Source: Daphnia carinata (Eukaryota > Arthropoda > Branchiopoda > Diplostraca > Daphniidae). From it: DNA of 64,000 nt. The stretch is taken from contig NC_081331.1 in NCBI RefSeq assembly GCF_022539665.2, positions 11,626,638-11,690,637 of the forward strand, read 5' to 3'. Shown one piece after another: positions 10,626 to 19,540 of the stretch (positions within the stretch are counted from its first letter, which is position 1; every line of letters starts with the position of its first letter). Made by a program: the position numbers and the translations under genes. The notes beneath the pieces are model-generated. The model was not told the origin of the DNA and did not search any database. It worked only from the letters and a program-made list of their open reading frames with translations.

Positions 10626-13600
10626 GCATCGGAGCTACCATTTAGTTTTCTTCTATACATCTCTACAAGATCCTCCTTCTCGACCTTCCCATCCTCCATC
10701 TTAGCGGCTCTTCTGATAAGTGGGTTTAGACCTTTCATCTCTTAAAACATGCGAAGGAAACGTATAGGGATGCGCAGAAAAACGGCATGGCCTAGTGCGT
10801 CTGGAAACCGGTTATGCAAATGTCTTGCGTCGACACTTCCATAGACCCATGCGGCACTGTTTTCTTTTCCACCCTCCATGAATTATGCGTAAATTTCTTT
10901 TTGGCAGCCACCCTTCAGATCTATGCTACGATGGCGTTACGCCACCAACTTGACTAGCAAAAAAGGGGGAAACTTCGGGCCCACAAGCCCAAAGGAAAAA
11001 ACATACAAAAAATGTGTTGGAGGCTGCAAAGCATGGTGCGTATGTGAAGGAACTCACATTTAGTTTTTGAATTCGAAATAGTTATCCATCAGCCGTTGTG
11101 ACTTTGAAGGAGAATTGGTTGGAAATGCGTTTCTGTTAGAAAGTTTTGGCTTATCAAGCGGTTTCCCCTCTAGGCCTTAAACAATCTTTCAGTTTTCCTT
11201 TATCGTTTGCGCGAGTGTTTGTTCGAATTAATCAACACTAAAGAAATGGCCCACCTCGGTTATGAATTATACTTTCATAATGGTTGTGCGTTGGTTTTCT
11301 TTTGGATGAATAGTCATTGATGATGGACAGTGTTTGGCTTGCTATTGTAGTAAGGCAAAGACGCGGCACACGCCGCAATTATTGATGGGATGGATGTTAA
11401 ATAAAAACAAAGAGAAGGGCTTATTTGCGTTCAGCAATGAATAATCATCATTTCGTTTATATTACGACCGGTCTGTGCAATCATCTGACCACTCAGCGGT
11501 TTCTTTTGGCTACTTTTGCTACTTGACCTCGGAGTCCAGAACTCTTTTTTTTTCTGTCGTAATGAATGTATTTTTGTAAAGCCTTGTTCTCTCTGACATT
11601 CAACTGGTGGAGTTAAGAATGATCAGTGCCTTCAGAATCTCCTTTTCTTCAATTATTGCCATGGTCATTGTGGGCATATCATCTTGTATAAGGTGAGTCG
11701 CCTCCAGACGAAGAGCCTCCCGCCAATCAAACGCTAAACAGCGAATAGATACATCCTTGACCGGCTTGTTGAAGAAATACGAATTAAAATTCATTTTGCA
11801 TATGTTTTGATGTCCGCCCCTTTAAAGGAATTATACACAATATTTACTGAGCAGTCAGTAGGGATGGGGCTACGGGTTTGAATTGGCTTAGCTGTAACTA
11901 GACATGTGTATTTTTTGCTTACGCATCGCAAAGCGTTTTCTCTATTCTGGGCGCATTTTGGGGTCTGCTTTCATCGAGCCAACTATAGACATTGATCAGT
12001 TTAACAGTAAACCATGACTTGGGCAAATTCGTTACCTTCATGCGAAAAAAGAACTGGAGATTATAGAGTGTTTCAAAACGCGTAAAATTCGATGGAACAA
12101 AAGCGGTTTTCTTTGTTTGTTGATTTCTGTAATATTGTCTTCGTATAGCCAATTCAATGGGAAATTGAAATAGGCGATAGGAATCCAACATTGAGGTCTT
12201 AAAGGTGCGGTGATGAATGAGTTAGGCGCACCTGAAACTTTCGTTCTACATCTCCCTTCTTTATGGCGTTGTATGTATTTCCTGTGCGTTAGTTTTGTTT
12301 ATTCTTTTGCGTTTCCGATTTGTGAAACACTGTTGGCTCTCCCTGGATTCTATTGTTTGCCAGTACATTGCTACTTCATTGTTTCATAATGAGTTGCCTG
12401 TAAATACTTCTTAGACAAGTTTTGCTTTACAGCATCGTACTAGAATGCCTTGCTCCGTTTGTTTAATCTCTGCTTTCAGGTAAACTTTATTCACTTTGCA
12501 AAATTGCCAACTTATTAGTATTCACACGTAAAAATTTTTTAAAGGTGTGTTTACTAGTTTCGACAAAACGTTAAAGTCGTCGTAATAATGGCCTGTGTCC
12601 TACTTACCATTTCATACCTGGAAAGCATAGATTAGTGTTCAAATGTTAGTTCTCATATCTGCTCCATCAATTGTTTTAGAAGGTATCTGATATCCAAAAG
12701 CGCTATCGTATCATTCACCTTCGGTAGTAGAAGAAAGAAAGCTTTATTTTTATGTCTATTGTATCAGTGAAGTGAGCCAACAGAACTTCCTTGACCTGCG
12801 TGAAAGTTTAAAGGGGTCACCATTCGCCGGCGAAAGTTGATTTTCTCTTCCGTGTAGGAGGAAGAAGTTGTCGTTGCCGACGTGATGGTGGCTTTAAGGT
12901 GGTAGTGTAGGGGAGGAGAAAATTGCCTGCTACCATACAAACATCGTTGTGTGCAGTGAATAGACTTGATTGACTTGTTTTGATATGGGCGTCAATCGTC
13001 TTACCGAATGGAACGAGCTTCCCACAAAACATGTGATGAATCAAGCGATTCATTGAACATGAAGCCTGCAATTTTCTTTTGCAGTAATAACACTTTCTGA
13101 GTGGGAATGGAAGAGGCCCTTTTTAACCACCCCCAAACCCTTTTTTTTCTAAAACAAAAAAAAAAACACCTAAAAAAACTTTCACTAAGTCGCTTTGTGT
13201 GTTTTACTCTTGTAAAATAAATAGGAGTTTCTTCCGCGTACGAGTATTAGCTTATTTTACCTGTAGGAATTGAAAAATATTAACAATCTATATTAAGCCA
13301 TACTGGGAAATTTGTGGCCATTCACTTTGAAAAACATGATTGCCAAAGCCAAAGAAAGACCGTCATTTGATGGTGTGACTTATTTGCCTTTAGTTGGCGA
13401 CTCACCGAAACGGATGTGAAGTTTGGTCATCGATCCTTCCGCTACCAGTGGCGGAAAAAGTGATAGTTCCCTTATTCGTTATGTGCCTGCTCAGCATACG
13501 AAATGAGAGAGGTTGAGGAAGAATTGATTTTTAAGAAAAACATTTTTTCTTATTGCGTTGGGTTTTCTTTTTTAAACTCTCACTATTTTACCTTGGTCTG

Positions 13601-14369
13601 GAGATTCGAGACGATCGTAAATTTGTATTGAAGGAAGCCTATCGGCGAATTCGGGCCTTAGATCGCTGTCACCAGGCCGACCTTTGCTTACGAAATACGT
13701 TAATATTTGCATACCGTACAGACTACGTGCAGAAGGTCGTGTAGCGAAGTATCCTTTCACTTTTGTAGCGTCTCTGCAACGTTAAAAGCAGTTTTCACCT
13801 TCCCCGCAGATTTACATGTTGTAAAGCTATTCATGTTGAGCTAGGGATGAGCAAGATCATTCAATCAACAGGGAAGCGGTTGCGAAAGTTGTACAACCAA
13901 ATGTTGTTACATACTGTTTGCAACTCTCTACTCTGAATAAGGAATGATCCAAAGTTGGATGAAATCCGAGAAAAAAACCATGCCTGTCAGCTTAGTGAGA
14001 GATGACTTTCTATTCATTGACTGTATAACCTGATGCTTCATCAACTATTACTGCATTAGTAAGAAATTTTACCGTGCATTTGGTCTAATGGTTGAGAATT
14101 TGTCAACTAGTTGGCAATAGTGAATCATGAGAAAAATTCCGATAGTTCTCGTTTCCCTTTTTAAATTGATTTGCTAACATGAAACGGAAGTGATTATATT
14201 TCTGTTTGTTCAATTCATGGAAAGTTTTTTTGTTTCCCTTCTGTGCAGCGAAAGTTTCACTGCTAGTGACGAAATTACAGAGGGAGGAAAATGTTAGAAC
14301 CAGCGCCGAGTGATGAAGGGTATGATAATATGAATCACTTTTGTAGTCTTTTTCCTGGTTTATGCTCCG
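10626..14369. other. 3.7-kb region without a visible gene between divergent secreted-protein genes
   Basis: No reading frame here resembles a known family; the longest (11919-12191 and 12817-13071, both minus) lack splice context or recognisable motifs. The stretch lies between two divergent, TATA-containing genes for secreted extracellular proteins, so shared enhancers are plausible. There are few homopolymers compared with the right half of the window. I cannot name any particular binding site. Confidence 0.4.
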
Positions 14370-14377
14370 TATTTAAG
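14370..14377 (+). promoter_or_regulatory. TATA-like element of the glycine-rich gene
   Basis: TATTTAAG precedes a likely non-coding first exon that ends at the donor GTAAGA at 14464. A start site near 14400 would give a first exon of about 60 nt. The intron 14464-14526 ends in TTCTAACAG directly before the ATG, so translation starts with the first base of exon 2. Confidence 0.55.
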
Positions 14378-14526
14378 GTGACAGCACGCTTTAGTCCAGC
14401 AGAAACATTATTCCCACTGATCTGATTTGTTCTCTTCCAACGCTTCACTTCCATACAACAGTCGTAAGAAACTATCTTGAGTTTTTATTGTTTAGAATTA
14501 ATGTAAAACAATTTTTCTTCTAACAG

Positions 14527-15983
14527 ATGAGTCATTCATACACGCTATTAGTTGTGATGCTAATAGTCCACTATGGTTCTTCTGCTCCTGCTCCTCAATC
14601 TGGAACAAGTAACGTCGGCTCGGGGCTTACAAACTTGAATTCCAATTTGTTGGGTTCCAGCACCAATCCAGGCCTTTTGAACGGTGGATTAGGCACAGGA
14701 TTCGGATTCAATGGACTGAATTCCTTCGGTGGCGGATTTGGAAACGGCTTAGGAGGATTTGGTTCCGGTCTTGGAACAGGAATTGGAGTTTTCGGATCTG
14801 GGCTTGGAGGCTTTGGATCCGGACTTGGAGGCTTCGGATCAGGAATCGGAGGTTTTGGAACAGGCCTTGGAGGAGGTCTAGGAGGATTTGGAACAGGAAT
14901 TGGTGGCTTTGGAACTGGACTTGGAGGACTTGGAGGAATTGGAGGTTTCGGATCGGGATTAGGAGGAAGCGGTGGCGGCCTAGGAGGATTTGGATCAGGA
15001 ATTGGCGGCTTGGGGACAGGACTTGGAGGAATCGGAGGAGGTCTAGGAGGATTTGGATCAGGCATTGGAGGCTTTGGAACAGGGCTTGGTGGACTGGGTG
15101 GAAGTTTTGGAGGAATCGGCTCCGGTTTGGGTGGTTTTGGATTAGGAAACGGATTGGGTGGCTTTAACAATTTCGGTGTTGGGGGCTTAAATGGACTGGG
15201 ATTCGGCAACAGCCTCCTCAACGGTGGTGGACTAGGAGGCATTGGATCTCTTAGCAGTTTTGGAGGAAACGGTTTACTGGGCACGGGCAGTCTCCTTAAC
15301 AGCGGACTGCTTGGCACCACTGGCCTTAGCAATGGACTAGGAACTGTTGGTTCCAATTTTGGCCTCGGCAGTGGTCTCGGGTAAGCATTTTTCTTTTTTC
15401 CTGTATATTTTGTTGTTTCTTGTTTAACCTACAGTAGTCTAATATGACAAGTGTACTCGCTTTATTGTTTTCAACGAGTCGTTGTTGAAACCCATGTAGA
15501 TTGGGATCCTCCCTCGGCACTGGATTTGGTTTGGGAAACCTTGGTGGTGGCAGCTTTAGAAGCCTACCCGACCTTAAGTAGGCGGTTAGATGGTTACAAG
15601 AGGTAAATTGACCATCTTTCATGAACGACTTTCTTGTATGCCATGCAACGTCAGTTTATTTCCAAAATGCTACTTCATGTATAATTCAAGCTCACTTCTA
15701 GCTAGAGCACTTATTACATTAAATCCATTGGATAAGCTTCACAAGTGTGTCCCTAAGCTCGTTTCTTCATTTTACTCTTCTTCGTAGTCGAACGGCGCCC
15801 TTGGTAAATCTGATGACCGGAGGCTCTACTTTTACGTCTTCGGATCAACATGTCAATAATCTAGTTAATCGCATCCGTGCAATCCAACAAGAATTCGCGA
15901 CCAATGCTTCGTCTTCTTCCAGGTCAACATCTTCTTTAGGCGATATACGATCTTTCGATCCTACGAACGATAAAGATGTGTAA
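14527..15983 (+). CDS. Secreted glycine-rich repeat protein, 3 coding exons
   Basis: Function not recognised; composition suggests an extracellular structural protein (cuticle, silk-like or glue-like). Coding exons 14527-15380, 15500-15577 and 15788-15983 give 1128 nt, 375 residues. Residues 1-20 form a signal peptide (MSHSYTLLVVMLIVHYGSSA). Residues about 50-290 are Gly/Leu/Phe/Ser-rich repeats of the type GGFGSGLG / GGFGTGLG with Ile variants. The last exon encodes a different tail (QHVNNLVNRIRAIQQEF, then NASSSSRSTSS). The second intron's donor, GTAGGC at 15578, overlaps an in-frame TAG: if unspliced, the protein ends at 15581 as ...SLPDLK (311 residues). An upstream non-coding exon is implied by an acceptor touching the ATG. 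The antisense proline-rich frame is a shadow. Confidence 0.85.
14743..15150 (+). repeat. Imperfect tandem repeat encoding GGFGSG/GGLGTG units
   Basis: Coding repeat made of roughly 18-24 bp units (GGAGGxTTTGGAxCxGG core) that vary at third positions, with many short near-identical blocks. It is the core of the glycine-rich protein and an obvious site for length polymorphism between alleles or for assembly collapse. Confidence 0.8.
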
Positions 15984-16210
15984 CCATCACATTCGCAGAT
16001 ATATCTCTTCTACTGCTCTCATATTTGGCGTATTAATCGAAAACTTGTTTTCTGTTCAGTTATAGTACTGTTTTCTTTTGTTACTCTTTAGAATGTGTGT
16101 AACTGTGTATTTTGTTTCGATATAAATCATGTTTGAGGCTCCCCAGAACATCTAATTCGATTACAGATTTCCAGAATAATTAAATGCGAATGAGTTTGCT
16201 GAATTTAAAA
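15984..16210. other. 3' flank of the glycine-rich gene
   Basis: Short AT-rich stretch after the glycine-rich stop codon, presumably its 3' untranslated region and boundary with the repeat block. No other feature seen. Confidence 0.4.
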
Positions 16211-16434
16211 AGATATCGTTTTTGACCGATTTTGACAAAAGTAGGAAGGCTTTTTCGTTTTTTACGTTTAACTTAAAAACCATTAAGCCAATTGGAAAAT
16301 AAATTTGATTTCCACTATCAGCATTCAGTTCTGAATCGAATTCATGTATTTTAAGTGAAATTTAAATTTTGGCCAAAAAAGAAAAAGTGGGAAGGCCTTC
16401 CTACTTTTGTCAAAATCGGCCAAAAACGACATCT
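16211..16434. mobile_element. MITE-like element with about 40-bp terminal inverted repeats
   Basis: The left end at 16211-16250 (AGATATCGTTTTTGACCGAT..., ending GTAGGAAGGC) is the reverse complement of 16395-16434 with about two mismatches over 40 nt. The 224-bp body has no coding capacity. A second copy of the interior and right end lies in the same orientation at about 21836-22022, without the left terminal repeat. Short size, long terminal repeats and no coding fit a non-autonomous DNA transposon; target-site duplications were not clear. Confidence 0.7.
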
Positions 16435-16540
16435 CTTAGAAATCGACAAAAATCATAGGGTATAACCAAAGTTGAATACTGATTTTGATTCTGTGATTGG
16501 TTTTCTCGTTAAATCAGCCGTTACAAAAATAATGGACAAA
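16225..16540. repeat. Left member of direct repeats flanking the palindrome
   Basis: This stretch recurs in direct orientation at about 21836-22125 with roughly 85-90% similarity by eye. Shared landmarks are CCAATTGGAAAATAAAT, TGTATTTTAAGTGAAATTTA and CAAAAATCATAGGGTATAAC, ending with GATTGGTTTTCTCGTTAAA. The match runs past the MITE end, so flanking DNA was duplicated with it, or both copies belong to a larger element into which the palindrome inserted. Confidence 0.75.
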
Positions 16541-16758
16541 AACGATAGATTTCTGCTTCGTCGCGCTAGCGCTGTAGCGTACTAGCGCGCTATGCATTGT
16601 TTCAAATTTTCAGTGTATTTAAATAACGATTGACTTCATGAAAAAAATAGCAATTTTTCCGGAATCAGCGTCCAATTTTTAGTATATCCTGTGATATTCA
16701 ATCACTTCCGACGAGTGTCAGTTTTTGTAGAAGAAATTTTTAAGCCCGACTAAATAAT

Positions 16759-19023
16759 ATGGCAATCCGTTTTACATAAAAAAAAAAAAATTTCGCCAAA
16801 AAAAAAAAAATCACACTTTTTTCTTTTTTTCCGACACGTAGCCATCTACCGCTCAGACTCGTTATTACTGGCGTAGGCAATTTCAGTCCATTGGATGCCA
16901 TTCGCAGTTAGTAGCGTTAGTAGTTCGCAGTTAGTAGCATTAGCAGTCAGGTAGCGTGGATGGAGAATAACTCGTGGTTGGAGGAACAATTGAAAACTGG
17001 ATAAGATAATACAACAAAAGGATGGTAAGTATAAACATTATTATATTGGTTTTCAATTATTAATTATTGGTTATTAGATCAAATTATGAAGCTGCAGGCC
17101 CCATTATTGGAACAACACAAAATAATAGATAACAGCAAAGCTAAGGATGGTAAGGCCTAATACGTAATGATTCTATTTATTTGCTTTTATTCATTTGTAT
17201 TTTGTAGCTCAAATTTTGAGTCCACAAGCTCAGCTAGGGGAAAAGAACAAATTGGAATGGAACAGTTTCCAAACAGTGAAGGAGGTTTTTCAAAACTCTT
17301 CTCTAACTAAACGCGAGGATGAGTTGGCATTAGGCGAACACAGTCAGGTACCTAAACTTTTCAAATAAGAATTCAAAATAAGTATAGAATTTTAACAAAC
17401 AATTATTTATTGTTTAGTTATTTAGTCCACCACCTGACAGTGTGTTAAATTTAAATTCTGTTAGTGCTGCACTAAAAGAATCGTTAGTAATAAGTCCATG
17501 CAGCGAAGGAATTGAACAATTGTGGGACCGTATTTGGGCCAAAAATGGGTGTGGTACGGAAACCCAGAAATGGCACGAGTTCAACCTAAAACATGGATTA
17601 GGTACTTCCCGGTTCTTTGTCTATCGAAAAAGTATTTTTAACGTTATTATTTTGCATTCACAGAATTTTAGCGGGGGATCAAGTCAAGTCTGGAAGTGTT
17701 ACGGGATGGAAGAGTCAGCCTGTAGTTGAAAAAACAGAGTGCATTACTGTTAAGGTGTGAGGTAAAGTAATAGAGTATGCAAATTGTCTAATGAGAAGTA
17801 CCATCTTGTGTTAATGAATCAGGTACAACAGCAATCCTTTATAGTTCTGTCACAGCTAGAAGCCTCAAAAATTCTGCTTCCCTTGCTAAAGAACAACTTG
17901 TCCTTTACGCTCAGAGTGTTGGTGAAGCTGGGTACTTAAATGGCCCTAAAGATGTTTCACTTCACTGGCATTGCAGCGATGAACATCATACATGGACTCT
18001 TTAGGTATGAAAGGAATTTTCTTGAAAATTTTTTGAATTTATGATGAAGCTTTTCTCCTCCTTTTTGCCAACCATGTCTAATCTACAAAAAAAAATTTAT
18101 CAATTTTTCAGCATACTGGGAACACAACTATCAACAATGCAACATTCTAGGGGTGTTATTTTATCATTCAAGAGCCTTATACAATGATTTTCATCTACAA
18201 TTTGTATGTCCTTTCCCAAGCTTCCACCAGAAGTTGAATCTATGAGTCATGTAAGTTCCATGATCAACAATTGATGTGTTTAACGGTGTTGTTTTTCTTT
18301 TCTCAATATAGGTTAATAGTAACATTGGATCTGAAAAGATTCTTGGTTGGGGCAAGACACTGAATAAATTGTATTGATTGGATGGATGACATGACATTGC
18401 TATAAATTCGGATTCCCCAGACGGTATTTGATATTAAAAAAATTGAAGTGCATATCTGGGCTCCCTTCTTTTCTGAAGCCCCGTTTCCCCTTGACTCATA
18501 ATAAGCCCGTAGGGGGTCATGCCCCTACTGTACGGTATATATAAAAACAACATATACCGAGGTTTGGAGGGCTCTGGCCGGAAAGGGGACGTGGGGTGCC
18601 GCTTCGTCCGATGATGTGTTCACGGAGGGTGACGTGGCTGCCCACAAATCCGAACTAAAGGTTAATCGCTCCTGTAAAAATGTTCCAAATCTTCAGCTCT
18701 TCTTCCGGCTTCTCTTAGCCAATCACCGGGTCATCTCCCCGGTGGGTCAACAAGGCAGTGTCTCCCCCTGCTTGGGTTGACGGCAACTTTTGAAAGGGCT
18801 ATTGTGCCTTTTTAAAGTTGCAAAAATAATTGTAATGTGCAGAGAATTGTCAATAAAATTTTTTTTATAAAATATTTTTTGCAAAATTCGTTTCTTTCAT
18901 TGTCTGTATTCGCTGTGTTCTCACGTTACACTTTTTATATTTAGCTTGCTTAATTCACCTTTATTGTTTTTGTCACCTTTGATGGTAAGCATTGTTTCCA
19001 TTGGTTTATCGTTTATCTGTAAG
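16759..19023 (+). repeat. Left arm of a 5-kb palindrome (long inverted repeat)
   Basis: About 2.26 kb that pairs as reverse complement with 19541-21791. Matched landmarks: ATGGCAATCCGTTTTACA at the outer edge against 21774-21791; CATCTACCGCTCAGACTCG near 16850 against its complement near 21690; TTGCAAAATTCGTTTCTTTC at 18879-18898 against 19663-19682; ATTGGTTTATCGTTTATCTG at the inner edge. The sums of paired coordinates stay near 38550-38562 over the whole length, so the arms are collinear with few indels. Divergence looks low, a few per cent. The arm contains exon-like coding pieces. Confidence 0.93.
16997..18002 (+). pseudogene. Decayed multi-exon gene in the left palindrome arm, family not recognised
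   Basis: Reading plus, exon-like blocks with GT...AG borders and compatible phase can be followed: 16997-17024 (start codon changed to CTG), about 17074-17146, 17208-17347, 17418-17601 and further coding-like blocks to about 18002 (a stretch with KNSASLAKEQLVLYAQSVGE). The first blocks predict a polar coiled-coil-like N-terminus (KIIQQKDDQIMKLQ... type, Gln/Leu/Lys-rich). Block 17418-17601 includes EGIEQLWDRIWAKNG and QKWHEFNLKHGL. I do not recognise the protein. It may be cargo of the repeat or a captured host gene. The same gene lies in the right arm with other lesions. Confidence 0.6.
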
Positions 19024-19110
19024 TATTATTTATTACACTCTTTGAATTCTTCAACTTAGATTCAAGGAACAATCTGGATATTTTATTAAGTAATTTTGTA
19101 TTTTGTTTTA

Positions 19111-19176
19111 CTCGTATGGGAACCGATCCCCAGACATTCAGCGTGCAACGCCGATGCTCTAACATTGAGCCACGAG
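19111..19176 (-). other. tRNA-like sequence at the inner end of the left arm
   Basis: On the minus strand the A-box-like D-arm GTGGCTCAATGTTAGAGC is followed by an anticodon-arm-sized stretch and a degraded B box (GGGGATCGGTTCCC). The acceptor ends do not pair well, so this is a tRNA pseudogene or the head of a tRNA-derived SINE, not a working tRNA gene. Confidence 0.5.
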
Positions 19177-19276
19177 ATATATCAAAATATTTTATTATCG
19201 CATATCATATGTTATCGTCTAGGATGTTTATGCAGTCTTTCACAACTATATGCTTATCTTTCTATTGCTTCCATAA

Positions 19277-19340
19277 GGTTCTTAGCTCTGTGGTAGAGCT
19301 TTTATCTGCGATACCTGTTACCCTGGGTTCAAACCTCAGT
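19277..19340 (+). other. tRNA-like sequence in the palindrome spacer
   Basis: TTAGCTCTGTGGTAGAGC makes a proper D-arm (GCTC/GAGC), and CTGGGTTCAAACCTCAG a T-arm with loop TTCAAAC. The anticodon arm is irregular and the acceptor stem is poor. It resembles the A and B boxes of an internal Pol III promoter as found in tRNA-derived SINEs. Confidence 0.5.
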
Positions 19341-19463
19341 AGATGTGTTAAAATGAAGTAGAATAATGTAGAAGAGTATATTGCAGAATTGCATTTCAGT
19401 TTTATTCTAAGTGTAAATGCAAGTCCACAAGTGACTAGAAAAAAAGCCAACTTAAAATCATGT

Positions 19464-19531
19464 GATTCGTGGCTCATTGGTAGAGCATCGGCGAGGTATG
19501 CCGAACATCCAGGGTTCGATCCCTGGATAAT
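19464..19531 (+). other. tRNA-like sequence at the inner end of the right arm
   Basis: Best preserved of the three: D-arm GTGGCTCATTGGTAGAGC, anticodon arm TCGGC-GAGGTAT-GCCGA (five perfect pairs, loop of seven), T-arm CAGGG-TTCGATC-CCTGG (five perfect pairs). Only the acceptor stem fails to pair. It mirrors the degraded copy at 19111-19176, so both probably descend from the same sequence duplicated with the arms. It could still supply Pol III promoter boxes. Confidence 0.6.
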
Positions 19532-19540
19532 AATAGAATG

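Noticed and set aside
14595-15356. 253-residue proline-rich frame antisense to the glycine-rich gene
   Set aside because: Gly codons GGN read as proline on the complement; no signal peptide, no splice context, and the sense strand has a signal peptide and good exons.
15500-15581. Stop at 15579-15581 as the only end of the glycine-rich protein
   Set aside because: A downstream open exon joins in the correct phase through GTAGGC, and the chance of 65 open codons in phase with a good acceptor is low; kept as the alternative end.
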